Source: Hoylesella nanceiensis DSM 19126 = JCM 15639 (GTDB taxonomy: Bacteria > Bacteroidota > Bacteroidia > Bacteroidales > Bacteroidaceae). From it: 64,000 nucleotides of DNA. The stretch is from the NCBI RefSeq assembly GCF_000379965.1, contig NZ_KB904334.1, positions 89,147-153,146 on the forward strand, read 5' to 3'. The notes under the pieces were generated by a model. It had not been told where the DNA came from. It saw only the letters and a list, made by a program, of their open reading frames with translations, and did no database searches. The translations under genes were made by a program, and so were the position numbers. Shown piece after piece: positions 1-8,060 of the stretch. Position 1 is the first letter of the stretch. Each line of letters starts with the position of its first letter.

Positions 1-1189
1 TGCTTTCTACCGACAAATTCAATTCTTTTGAAAGCTTGTTCCACTCTATCTCATTGTTACACATCATGGTTTCGATCACTTCTCTCACCACTTGTTCTTG
101 CGAAGAGAGGATATATCCTCGTTCAATATCTAATTTGTTGTCGTTCAATATCGAATCGATATACTTTGTAATATTGCGTCCATTTTGCGCATAAGCATTG
201 CCAAGCTGACTGATTCCCGTTACTCCAAAGGCGTAAACCTGTCCTGTTGTGCGCAAAGTGCAATAACCTTGGAAGTTACGATGTAGCTGTTTAGAATCTA
301 AAGCCACGCTTAGTTCGTCGTTAGGTCTTACAAAATGGTCCATACCTATACTTCTATAACCTGCCGAATGCAATACGTTAATGGCACGAGTCATCATCTC
401 TTGCTTTACATCTGCAGTGGGTAAGCCAATCTTTTCGAGTATCAATTGACGCGTATGTACCCATGGAACGTGCCCATAACTAAAGGTTACGAGGCGGTCG
501 GGCTGCATTTCTACTGCCTTTTGTATTGTTTTTTCGAAGCTTTCAGGGGTTTGTAAGGGCAAACCAAACAAGAAATCCATATTGATTGTGGCTTGATGTG
601 CTCTTAAAATAGAAAGTATTTCGGGTACAGGAATAAGCGAAGGAAGTCGGTTTACGGCTTTTAATACATCGTTATTGAAGTCTTGTATGCCCAAACTATA
701 ACGTGTAAAACCACATTCGCACAATGCATTCCAATCGCTTTCAGTGAGATATCCTGGGTGACATTCAATGGCAATCTCGGGCTTTTCGATAGTGGGCATC
801 AGCGATAACATGTGCTCATTCAACTCTTTGATATAGTGAATGGGCAGTGATGTAGGACTTCCTCCACCATAATGAATCTGAGATATGCGTCTATTGGCTT
901 TGTCGATGTGAGCCGCAACGATATCTATTTCACGATGTAAAGCCTCAACATACTTATCAACTTGCTGTTCTTTGGCCATCGCATACGAGTTACATCCACA
1001 ATAATGGCATAGATGATTGCAATAAGGAATGTGCAAATAAAAAGACACATGGTTTCTACTTGCATCGTTAGAAGCATCTACTGCCGAGAGATACTCAGTG
1101 TCGTTGAGTTCTTTAAAGTAGTTAGCTGGCGGATAACTCGTATATCTTGGTACGGGAATATTATATTTATTAATTACTTGTTCGTTCAT
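1..1189 (-). CDS. hemN: Oxygen-independent coproporphyrinogen III oxidase, 3' end outside window
   Basis: Radical-SAM enzyme that decarboxylates coproporphyrinogen III to protoporphyrinogen IX without oxygen, in the cytoplasm. Translating the minus strand from the ATG at 1189 gives HIPYCNHLCHYCGCN at about residues 53-67. C57, C61 and C64 are the radical-SAM CX3CX2C cysteines, and the extra C66 is typical of true HemN rather than HemW. GGGSPTSL follows further on. About 396 codons are visible and the frame is still open at base 1, so the C-terminus is missing. The start overlaps the end of the upstream MFS gene by 20 nt, which implies translational coupling in a TonB receptor-permease-hemN operon. 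The family call is secure. A role in using imported porphyrin is inference from the neighbours. Confidence 0.92.
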   Translation of the reverse strand, partial: MNEQVINKYNIPVPRYTSYPPANYFKELNDTEYLSAVDASNDASRNHVSFYLHIPYCNHLCHYCGCNSYAMAKEQQVDKYVEALHREIDIVAAHIDKANRRISQIHYGGGSPTSLPIHYIKELNEHMLSLMPTIEKPEIAIECHPGYLTESDWNALCECGFTRYSLGIQDFNNDVLKAVNRLPSLIPVPEILSILRAHQATINMDFLFGLPLQTPESFEKTIQKAVEMQPDRLVTFSYGHVPWVHTRQLILEKIGLPTADVKQEMMTRAINVLHSAGYRSIGMDHFVRPNDELSVALDSKQLHRNFQGYCTLRTTGQVYAFGVTGISQLGNAYAQNGRNITKYIDSILNDNKLDIERGYILSSQEQVVREVIETMMCNNEIEWNKLSKELNLSVES

Positions 1190-2417
1190 TGTTGGTCTCC
1201 TTTTGTTTGAAAACTGAGAGAATATAAACAAGAGATGCTAACGCAATAGCAATCTCTATAGCAAAGAAAAGACGGTAACCATAGTGCTGAGCAATGGCTC
1301 CTGAGACTACAGCCATCATCATTCCGCTAAGGTGTGTGATAACAGTTTGAATGGTAAAGTCGGTTCCTTCTCTGCCAGGTCGAACCCTTTCCATCGACGA
1401 AACATACACCACTATGGTGCACATGCCGTAAGTTGCCCACAAAAGAGCAACGCCAATGCAAACCCGAAGCGTTGTGATAGCGTCGGAAAGCATTAAGAAA
1501 AAGTAGAGAGTGGTGATGAGAATAACGCTCGCAAAGGCGATTCTGGCTTTGAATACGCCATATTTTCGCACGAAAAAGCCTGCTCCCCACGATGCAAAAA
1601 AGGCTACTCCAGTTCCTAATATGCCACTAATCAAGCCTATTTCCTTCATGTTATAGCCGTGATCTACAAGGAATGAGCGCAAAAGAGATAAGGTTCCGAA
1701 GATTCCTGCATAGTATATTACAAGGAAAATGATTTGCTTCCAAATGCCTTTCTGAGTGAAAAACCAAATGAAATCGGCTTTCTTAGCCTTTGTTTCTTTG
1801 GGCTTTTCGTTGATAGTAAGATGCTTATTAAACAGCAAGGGCAATAATGCAATGAGCACAAAGATGGCTAAAAAGGGTAAAACTGTTTGCCAACCATAAC
1901 GATGTAGCGCCATTAATAGCACCCCACCGCCTAGCAATGCACCTCCAAAACTACCCATAGATTGCATGCTATTCACCATACTTTTATCGCTTTTCTTAAA
2001 TGTTAGCACCGCTAAAGCATCGGTCGCAACGTCTTGAGTGCCTGATGTCACCAATGAAAGAACCACTAAAAAGATGATAAAATAAATGTCGGTTGAAACG
2101 TGTAAGAATCCTATTGTAAGCAAAAGAGCTGCATATACCAATTCAGAAACAATGATGGTGCGTTTATAATCGTTTACAGTTACACAGCGTCTGTCAACCA
2201 TTGGCGCCCAAAGAAACTTGATAATCCAAGGCAATTTCACTAATTGCAAGAGCCCAATAGTGGTTAATGAGAAGTTATTCTCACGCATTAAGACTTGCAA
2301 AGCCGTTGAAAGAAAGCTCGAAGGAACGGCTTGTGCGATGTACAAACAAAAGAAAGTACAAAGCGTAAAGACGCTCCCTTTATGTCGATTGATATATTCT
2401 GGTTGGATTGAATTCAT
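1170..2417 (-). CDS. MFS permease, AmpG/RhtX-like (PAT family)
   Basis: Inner-membrane major facilitator of 415 residues with about 12 hydrophobic segments. The N-terminal stretch (LPWIIKFLWAPMVDRR near residues 62-77) resembles the AmpG and acetyl-CoA transporter group. This family also holds the single-polypeptide siderophore permeases RhtX and FptX. The gene starts 7 nt after the stop of a TonB-dependent receptor and overlaps hemN by 20 nt, so the three are almost certainly co-transcribed. That context favours import of an iron chelate or porphyrin delivered through the receptor over muropeptide (AmpG) transport. The substrate cannot be read from sequence. The start ATG at 2417 leaves a normal-length N-terminus. 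Confidence 0.8.
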   Translation of the reverse strand: MNSIQPEYINRHKGSVFTLCTFFCLYIAQAVPSSFLSTALQVLMRENNFSLTTIGLLQLVKLPWIIKFLWAPMVDRRCVTVNDYKRTIIVSELVYAALLLTIGFLHVSTDIYFIIFLVVLSLVTSGTQDVATDALAVLTFKKSDKSMVNSMQSMGSFGGALLGGGVLLMALHRYGWQTVLPFLAIFVLIALLPLLFNKHLTINEKPKETKAKKADFIWFFTQKGIWKQIIFLVIYYAGIFGTLSLLRSFLVDHGYNMKEIGLISGILGTGVAFFASWGAGFFVRKYGVFKARIAFASVILITTLYFFLMLSDAITTLRVCIGVALLWATYGMCTIVVYVSSMERVRPGREGTDFTIQTVITHLSGMMMAVVSGAIAQHYGYRLFFAIEIAIALASLVYILSVFKQKETNNERTSN

Positions 2418-2424
2418 CTATTCA

Positions 2425-4491
2425 TTAGAATTTCACAAGCAAAGAAGTCCCGAAATAAGCTGGTTTTCCAATCTGAGCATAGTCTGCAGACGACTTAAAA
2501 CAATAGGTATTATAATGCGTATCGGTGATGTTTTTACCCCAACACTCCCATGTAAAGATTCCACTTGTTATGCTTATCTTAGCGTTAAGCAATGCATAAA
2601 AGTTCTGAGCAACCTCATTATCCTCTGCCCAATATATCTTTCCGAGTCCTGTTAAGCCTGCAGTTAGCACTATTTTGTCGATAAATGAGGCGCAAGAAGG
2701 ATATAAAGTGTAACTTGCCGAGCATGATAATGTGTTGCGAGGAACCATTGGAAGCATGTTACCCGAATAGCTTAATGTTGCCGATTTTTGATATTCTATG
2801 AACTTTGCATAGGTATATCCATACGAAAGAGCAATGCTTAAGTTCTTCAAAGGCGAGCTATTCAAAGCCAATTCAAATCCTTTACTGCTCGAATGGCCTG
2901 CATTATGAATAACATTTCCAACGCCTGGAACTGTTTGATTCACTTGTTGTTGACGCCAATCGATATAATATAGCGCAGCTTCGGCATAGAGCTTATCTTT
3001 CAAGAGATGCACCTTCCCGCCTAATTCGTAATTCCAATTGTATTCAGGACCAAAGCTTGTTTCTTCTTCTTTTTGGAAAGTTTGATTGAAACCACCAGCC
3101 TTATAGCCTCGAGTTACAGAGAAATAGTACGAATTATTATTGCGTTCGTCTTGATATTGCAAGGCAAATTTAGGCGTTATCTGATTGAAATGCAATGAAC
3201 TATTAACGTTCTTCACCTCTGTGCGTGCCCCATCTGTACTCAATTGATAGGTCTCTCGCAAGTATTTAAGGGTCGAATTTTCATAATCCCAACGCAATCC
3301 TGCAATGAAACTAAAGCCTGAAAACAACTTAATGGTTGATTGATGATAGATCGCAAGTGCATTAACAGGAATGCGATAGTGCGTTGGAAAGGCATTATCC
3401 TTGGTGATATATTGCGTTTCTACCGTGTTATTGATGTGCTGGGTCATTGCAAAAGCACCCCAAAGCCATTGATATCGTGAGCTATTATTCGACTTTAACA
3501 TGAATTCTTGGCTTAACATTGTTTGCTTTAGTCGGTTCTTTACAAAGTAAGTGTCGTTTGAAGTAAAGTCTTGGTCTATGCCTTGTCGATCTCGTATATA
3601 TTGGAATGCAGTCTGACTACTAAAACTTACGTTCTCACCTGCATAGCTAATGTTGAGTCCAGAGGTTGAAAGTAGACGACGATAGCTGCTATATCGATTG
3701 TAATTAACAGGTTCTGTTTCACCAGTTAGGCGGTTGTATTTACCATAAGGATATCCTCCTTGATTCGAATAGTCGAGCATTGAGTTGACACGAAGAAACC
3801 ACTTATTATCCAATAGCCACACCAAAGCAACACGACCATAAGCGTCTTTCAATTGATCGGCATATTCATTGGTGAACATATTGCGATGAAAGCCATCGTT
3901 ATAGTGATATCCTCCTGCCACAGAATAGCCCACTTTAGCGCCTAACTTGTTATAGTGTGAGAATTGAAATAGGGCATCATTGTGACTACCATAACCCAAT
4001 TTAAATTGTGTTCCCTGATATGTTAGGGGCGAAACAGTAGTTACGTTGATAATACCTCCAATGGCATTGCGACCATAAAGGGTGCCTTGTGGACCACGAA
4101 ACACCGTTACTGAGGCGATATTCGACATGTCTACATCAAATGAAGAATTCTCAAAATGAGGTATTCCATCAACATAAAAGCCTACAGCAGAGCCCTTTGT
4201 CTTCGCTCCAACACCACGAATATAAACAGGAGTGTTTTGCTTTGAGCCATATTCGGGCATGTAAAAGTTAGGCACTACGGCTGTTAATTCAGTGATACTT
4301 TGTAGCTCGTGGCGATTGATAAAGCCACTATCCACTACTGAAACAGAGTTGGTTGCAAGATTTTCTTTACTCTTTTTAAATTCAACAACAGTGACTTCAC
4401 TAAGTCCTACAGTCTTAAAAACAGTTGAATCCGCATCATTGGGCACAGCTGTTCCTAAGAAACTTGTTAATAATAAAATGGAGTTAAGCAT
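2425..4491 (-). CDS. TonB-dependent outer-membrane receptor (siderophore/porphyrin type)
   Basis: Outer-membrane gated porin of about 688 residues with no N-terminal carboxypeptidase-like domain, unlike SusC proteins. The start used here (MLNSILLLTSFLG) gives a hydrophobic signal peptide. A GTG start 11 codons earlier overlaps the -7 promoter box and is rejected. The plug shows YIRGVG, FYVDGIP and FRGPQGTLYGRNAIGGIINV, similar to pesticin/siderophore receptors of the FyuA kind. The C-terminus ends in an aromatic residue (LLVKF), as expected of an outer-membrane barrel. It is the first gene of an operon with an MFS permease and hemN, which suggests uptake of a ferric siderophore, haem or coproporphyrin. 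Family certain, ligand unknown. Confidence 0.9.
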   Translation of the reverse strand: MLNSILLLTSFLGTAVPNDADSTVFKTVGLSEVTVVEFKKSKENLATNSVSVVDSGFINRHELQSITELTAVVPNFYMPEYGSKQNTPVYIRGVGAKTKGSAVGFYVDGIPHFENSSFDVDMSNIASVTVFRGPQGTLYGRNAIGGIINVTTVSPLTYQGTQFKLGYGSHNDALFQFSHYNKLGAKVGYSVAGGYHYNDGFHRNMFTNEYADQLKDAYGRVALVWLLDNKWFLRVNSMLDYSNQGGYPYGKYNRLTGETEPVNYNRYSSYRRLLSTSGLNISYAGENVSFSSQTAFQYIRDRQGIDQDFTSNDTYFVKNRLKQTMLSQEFMLKSNNSSRYQWLWGAFAMTQHINNTVETQYITKDNAFPTHYRIPVNALAIYHQSTIKLFSGFSFIAGLRWDYENSTLKYLRETYQLSTDGARTEVKNVNSSLHFNQITPKFALQYQDERNNNSYYFSVTRGYKAGGFNQTFQKEEETSFGPEYNWNYELGGKVHLLKDKLYAEAALYYIDWRQQQVNQTVPGVGNVIHNAGHSSSKGFELALNSSPLKNLSIALSYGYTYAKFIEYQKSATLSYSGNMLPMVPRNTLSCSASYTLYPSCASFIDKIVLTAGLTGLGKIYWAEDNEVAQNFYALLNAKISITSGIFTWECWGKNITDTHYNTYCFKSSADYAQIGKPAYFGTSLLVKF

Positions 4492-4523
4492 ATAAATGTA
4501 TTCTATTTCGTATAATATGGGCA

Positions 4524-4531
4524 CAAAGTTA
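4524..4531 (-). promoter_or_regulatory. -7 box of the TonB receptor operon
   Basis: TAACTTTG on the minus strand matches the Bacteroidetes -7 consensus TAnnTTTG. A TTTC lies about 19 bp upstream as a weak -33 box. Transcription would begin near 4517, which places the ATG at 4491 in a short leader. Confidence 0.65.
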
Positions 4532-4638
4532 CGAAAATATCACACTTTATGAAATCCTATTTTATGAGGATATTACTGATAACAAGTGATTTAAATGAAA
4601 AATAAATGTTATAAAATGAAGAGTTTTTGTATCCTGAT

Positions 4639-5649
4639 TTACTCCTCATTTAAGGCTCCACAATGCTTACAACGTCTGCTTTTTTCGAGTGGCATACCGC
4701 AGTTTCCACACACAAACTTTATTCTTGGCATCTTAATATATCGTTTTATTGCCCAATAAACATATACAATAAGAAGTGGATAACCTATGTAATATAAGGT
4801 AGAAACGCTGAAAATGATGTAGTTAACAGCACATACTGCTGCCAAACCGCATAAATACAACACCGCATCTCCTAAGGGTAGAAGATGGCGAACATCGTCT
4901 ATTGCAGCCAAACCAATTAATAATATGGCCCAAACCGATAGCAAAAAGAGGTTTAAAGGCAATGGTACTGAAAATGGATTGAGCGTTGGATGGAAGTAGA
5001 AATGATGCCAAACCTGAGGCGCAAAGAGCTGAATTGAGGCGTAAAAGGTGGCCGATGTAGCTACTAAAAGCACCAATAAGGTGGGATAAATCGAGTTAAT
5101 ATCTCGAAGATGCACAATAGGCAAACTCGCACTCAACAGTTTTCGCATGATGTAATACACCGAAATGAGCACAATGATCACTAAGAACACCAAGAGATGT
5201 ATATCTGAAAAGGTAGATATAAATAGTGAAATAGGGTCGTCGGGCACTACATTTGGAAGTAGTTTACTCTCGTGTATCCAGCCAAAAGTCTGCTGGTCTC
5301 GAGCCACTTGCACCCATACAGAATCGATACTATCGGCAGACATAATGCGAATGTCAGCCACAACCAAATGGTCGTTCTTATAAACTACCAGCGAATCTTC
5401 TTGCAAATGCGATAGAGTTTCTTCGGGTTGCTGCTTAGAAAGTACCAAAGAGTCGGCTTTCACCACAAAGTTATAGTTCGAACTATAATGATGTGTGGCT
5501 TTGAAATGAGAGCTATCGTTTTGACCTACACTATCTAATAGGTTCTCATTGATATTCTTTGTGTTCTGATGATAGCACGAACTACAAAGCAACACCAATA
5601 AAAACAATAGCAAAGACGCCTTATTTGATATGTTTCTAAGTACTTGCAT
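4639..5649 (-). CDS. Membrane protein with SH3-like domain and C-terminal zinc ribbon
   Basis: Protein of 336 residues of unknown function. It opens with a hydrophobic leader ending in a lipobox-like LLCSSC (Cys25). Next comes an SH3-like segment at about residues 75-135 (VWVQVARDQQTFGWIHESKLLP). About five membrane segments follow between residues 145 and 305. The protein closes with a four-cysteine zinc ribbon (CGNCG then CKHCG, residues about 314-331). The SH3-like part should face the periplasm and the ribbon the cytoplasm. The start overlaps the stop of the U32 gene by 14 nt, so the two are co-translated. Lipid attachment combined with several membrane spans is odd, and the leader may instead be a plain membrane anchor. 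Confidence 0.75.
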   Translation of the reverse strand: MQVLRNISNKASLLLFLLVLLCSSCYHQNTKNINENLLDSVGQNDSSHFKATHHYSSNYNFVVKADSLVLSKQQPEETLSHLQEDSLVVYKNDHLVVADIRIMSADSIDSVWVQVARDQQTFGWIHESKLLPNVVPDDPISLFISTFSDIHLLVFLVIIVLISVYYIMRKLLSASLPIVHLRDINSIYPTLLVLLVATSATFYASIQLFAPQVWHHFYFHPTLNPFSVPLPLNLFLLSVWAILLIGLAAIDDVRHLLPLGDAVLYLCGLAAVCAVNYIIFSVSTLYYIGYPLLIVYVYWAIKRYIKMPRIKFVCGNCGMPLEKSRRCKHCGALNEE

Positions 5650-7483
5650 AGATGTTCATTTGACATTGTGAGCAATCGAATTGCAGTCTAAATTTACGTC
5701 CGTCGGATAGCTTTAAATACAAAGGTTCTTTCCATTTAGGAGCCACTCCACCATGAATTACACAGTGACCCAATGAATATCGAATACAATGTTTGCACTG
5801 CATCAACAACGATTGGGGTACATTTTTGTCGCCTTTCACCTCAAATGCCTCTTCAGGATCTTGCAACCCCTGTTCTTTATAGAAGGCTTTTGCCAAGCTG
5901 TTGGCAATATTATAGGTATAAGGAAAGGCCTTATATTCTTTTTGCCATTGCAGATTTACACCGCAACCACTTGCTTCTGCTTTTTCTCTTAATCGTCTAT
6001 TGTCGTGTGGTTGGAATTGTTCGAGAGCCTCACGACGCATATCTGCGAGCAAACTCGAAGGAACAAAGAGGCTTTGCGCTTCGTGTTCGATATCGATTTT
6101 ACCTGCTTCGAAGATGGTGTTACCCAATTTCGATAATTGCTTTACAATATTGTCGTATTGATTTTGGCGTGCCGCTTCGTGCTGAAAGTCACGCTCCACT
6201 CTTGCAGTGTCATAGCCTTCTGCCTGCAAGGTGAGTGCAAAGCCACTTGGAGTGGTGGCAAACTGCATGGTAAGAGCAATCTTTCGCACTGCTGTGGGCT
6301 TCGACAATACCTTTTCAAAGGCCTCATCGTTGTTTCTAAAAAGATAGACACCCGCTTTTAAGTCACGTGGCATTTTAAATGGAAAGAGCTTATTTCCTTC
6401 TACTCTATTCACTCTAAAGCCCTCTAACTTGTTGTCGTCGTTCATAAAACACAAACCATCTCCATTGGCAAACGATGCTACTCCTGCCACTACAAAATAG
6501 TTGTTGCGCACGTCTTTCACCTTTCCCACGGGTTCACCAATGGCTTTTGGAGTGTCGAACGAAGCGATTTTGTTTTCTCGTTGATGCAAGAAATAGGTGG
6601 TAAAACCTCGATTAAAGGTTTTATTGAGATTGGGGTCGAAGCTGTGTTTCACTGCTCCCAACGATGCACGGCAATATTTTTCAGGGTGAGCCGCAATCAC
6701 TTTATCTAACTTTTTGCGATAAGCCGAAACAACATTCTTAACGTATGACACGTCTTTTAGTCGTCCTTCTATTTTGAACGATGTTGCTCCTGCATCGGCA
6801 AGTTGTTCTAATTCGTTAATACGACACATGTCTTTAAGCGACAAAAGGTGTCGTTGATGTTCTATTTCTCTATCGTCTGAGTCGACAAGATCGAAGCTCA
6901 TACGGCAGAATTGAGCACATTCACCTCTGTTTGCACTACGTCCAAAGCTGTGTTGAGATACATAACACACTCCAGAATAGCTCACACAAAGTGCTCCATG
7001 CACAAATACTTCTAACTCAACATCGGGCTCTTCTTTGTGAATGGCTTTGATAGCGTCGAGCGAAAGCTCACGAGCCAACACCACACGAGCAAAACCTAAG
7101 GACTTAAGCCACGACACTTTGTCGGCCGTTCTATTGTCGGTTTGGGTAGAAGCATGTAGCTCAATGGGCGGAATATCCATCTTTAACACGCCCATATCTT
7201 GCACAATTAGAGCGTCTACACCTGCTTCATAGAGCTGGGTGATGAGCTTTTGACAATAATCTATCTCGTGTTCATACACAATAACATTAAGTGTTACATA
7301 CACTTTCACGTCGAACTGCTTAGCATATTGGCACAATTGGGCAATGTCTTCAATTGAGTTTCCTGCTGCCGAACGTGCTCCTAACTGCTCTGCACCTATG
7401 TAAATGGCATCTGCCCCATGCTCAATGGCGGCAATACCTGTTTCTAAATTCTTTGCAGGGGCAAGCAATTCTAATGGTCGCAT
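5636..7483 (-). CDS. U32 family protein, RlhA/TrhP-type RNA hydroxylation
   Basis: A 615-residue U32-family protein. Characterised members are not peptidases in practice: RlhA hydroxylates 23S rRNA C2501 and TrhP makes 5-hydroxyuridine at tRNA position 34. The N-terminal barrel starts with LELLAPAKNLETGIAAIEHGADAIYIG. The family signature EVFVHGALCVSYSG is followed by further cysteines (CAQFCRMS) near residues 160-200. The middle region resembles DUF3656, which favours the RlhA side. The C-terminus carries more cysteines (CKHC and CSQC). It is co-transcribed with the zinc-ribbon membrane protein. The family is clear. Which RNA is modified is inferred. Confidence 0.85.
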   Translation of the reverse strand: MRPLELLAPAKNLETGIAAIEHGADAIYIGAEQLGARSAAGNSIEDIAQLCQYAKQFDVKVYVTLNVIVYEHEIDYCQKLITQLYEAGVDALIVQDMGVLKMDIPPIELHASTQTDNRTADKVSWLKSLGFARVVLARELSLDAIKAIHKEEPDVELEVFVHGALCVSYSGVCYVSQHSFGRSANRGECAQFCRMSFDLVDSDDREIEHQRHLLSLKDMCRINELEQLADAGATSFKIEGRLKDVSYVKNVVSAYRKKLDKVIAAHPEKYCRASLGAVKHSFDPNLNKTFNRGFTTYFLHQRENKIASFDTPKAIGEPVGKVKDVRNNYFVVAGVASFANGDGLCFMNDDNKLEGFRVNRVEGNKLFPFKMPRDLKAGVYLFRNNDEAFEKVLSKPTAVRKIALTMQFATTPSGFALTLQAEGYDTARVERDFQHEAARQNQYDNIVKQLSKLGNTIFEAGKIDIEHEAQSLFVPSSLLADMRREALEQFQPHDNRRLREKAEASGCGVNLQWQKEYKAFPYTYNIANSLAKAFYKEQGLQDPEEAFEVKGDKNVPQSLLMQCKHCIRYSLGHCVIHGGVAPKWKEPLYLKLSDGRKFRLQFDCSQCQMNIYAST

Positions 7484-7619
7484 ATCAATGTTTTTGTCTT
7501 AATTTGTTATTTGTTTTGTGTTGAAAGAAAACGAGTTGGATTGTACCAATACGTTTGTGTTATCAAGAAAAGACATCTTTTCTTTGTTTTTTACCTCAAG
7601 ATGGTGATTTTCTAATATG

Positions 7620-7627
7620 CAAACTTA
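7620..7627 (-). promoter_or_regulatory. -7 box for the U32 gene
   Basis: TAAGTTTG on the minus strand fits TAnnTTTG. It gives a leader of about 130 nt before the ATG at 7483. No clear TTTG -33 box is seen. Confidence 0.5.
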
Positions 7628-7697
7628 CGAAAAAAAACTGACATTTCTCGATTTGCAACGCTAATCTTATTTAACAGCAACATTTCACCTCGTTTCT

Positions 7698-7785
7698 AAA
7701 AGCTATGCTTTTCACTTGTAATTACATTGACTTTTATGCATAATTGCAATGCTTTTAAAGGGCAATAGCATTGCTTTTCCGAGCT
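7698..7785. repeat. 22-bp x 4 intergenic element, copy 1
   Basis: Four units start at 7698, 7720, 7742 and 7764. Each matches the 15-bp dyad AAAAGCANTGCTTTT plus a 7-bp spacer; the second unit has one extra base in its core. The copy lies in the 7484-8060 gap, between the M13 peptidase terminator and the U32 promoter. Confidence 0.9.
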
Positions 7786-7982
7786 AACCGCAAAGTACTT
7801 ACCTTTCGATTCGATTTCATTTGATTGTAAAAAGAATTAAGATACGAAAGCAGATGGGCGATGTCGGGTGGAAAGAAGTGGGTAAATGGTTCTCATTTAT
7901 AAGGAGAATAGAGAAAAGGCGATGGGCTTTTGGTATCTAATTAGGTTGTCGGTCGCTCTTTTCTAAGCAGAGATGATAGCAT

Positions 7983-8030
7983 AAAAAAGCAGAAGTTCTT
8001 CGCCAGCCACATAGCCAGTGAAGAACTTCT
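7983..8030 (-). terminator. Terminator of the M13 peptidase gene
   Basis: An 11-bp inverted repeat (AGAAGTTCTTC at 7991-8001, its complement at 8020-8030) has a structured loop. Read on the minus strand it is followed by a run of T. Confidence 0.8.
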
Positions 8031-8060
8031 TGTATGATTTGAGTTGAAATTAGGGGCGAT

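Noticed and set aside
4492-4524. N-terminal extension of the first TonB receptor from a GTG
   Set aside because: The GTG overlaps the -7 box, so it lies upstream of the predicted transcription start. The ATG at 4491 directly precedes a normal signal peptide.
7698-7785. CRISPR-like reading of the short tandem repeats
   Set aside because: Units are 22 bp with degenerate cores and 7-bp spacers. There are no unique spacers of 25-40 bp, no leader and no cas genes.
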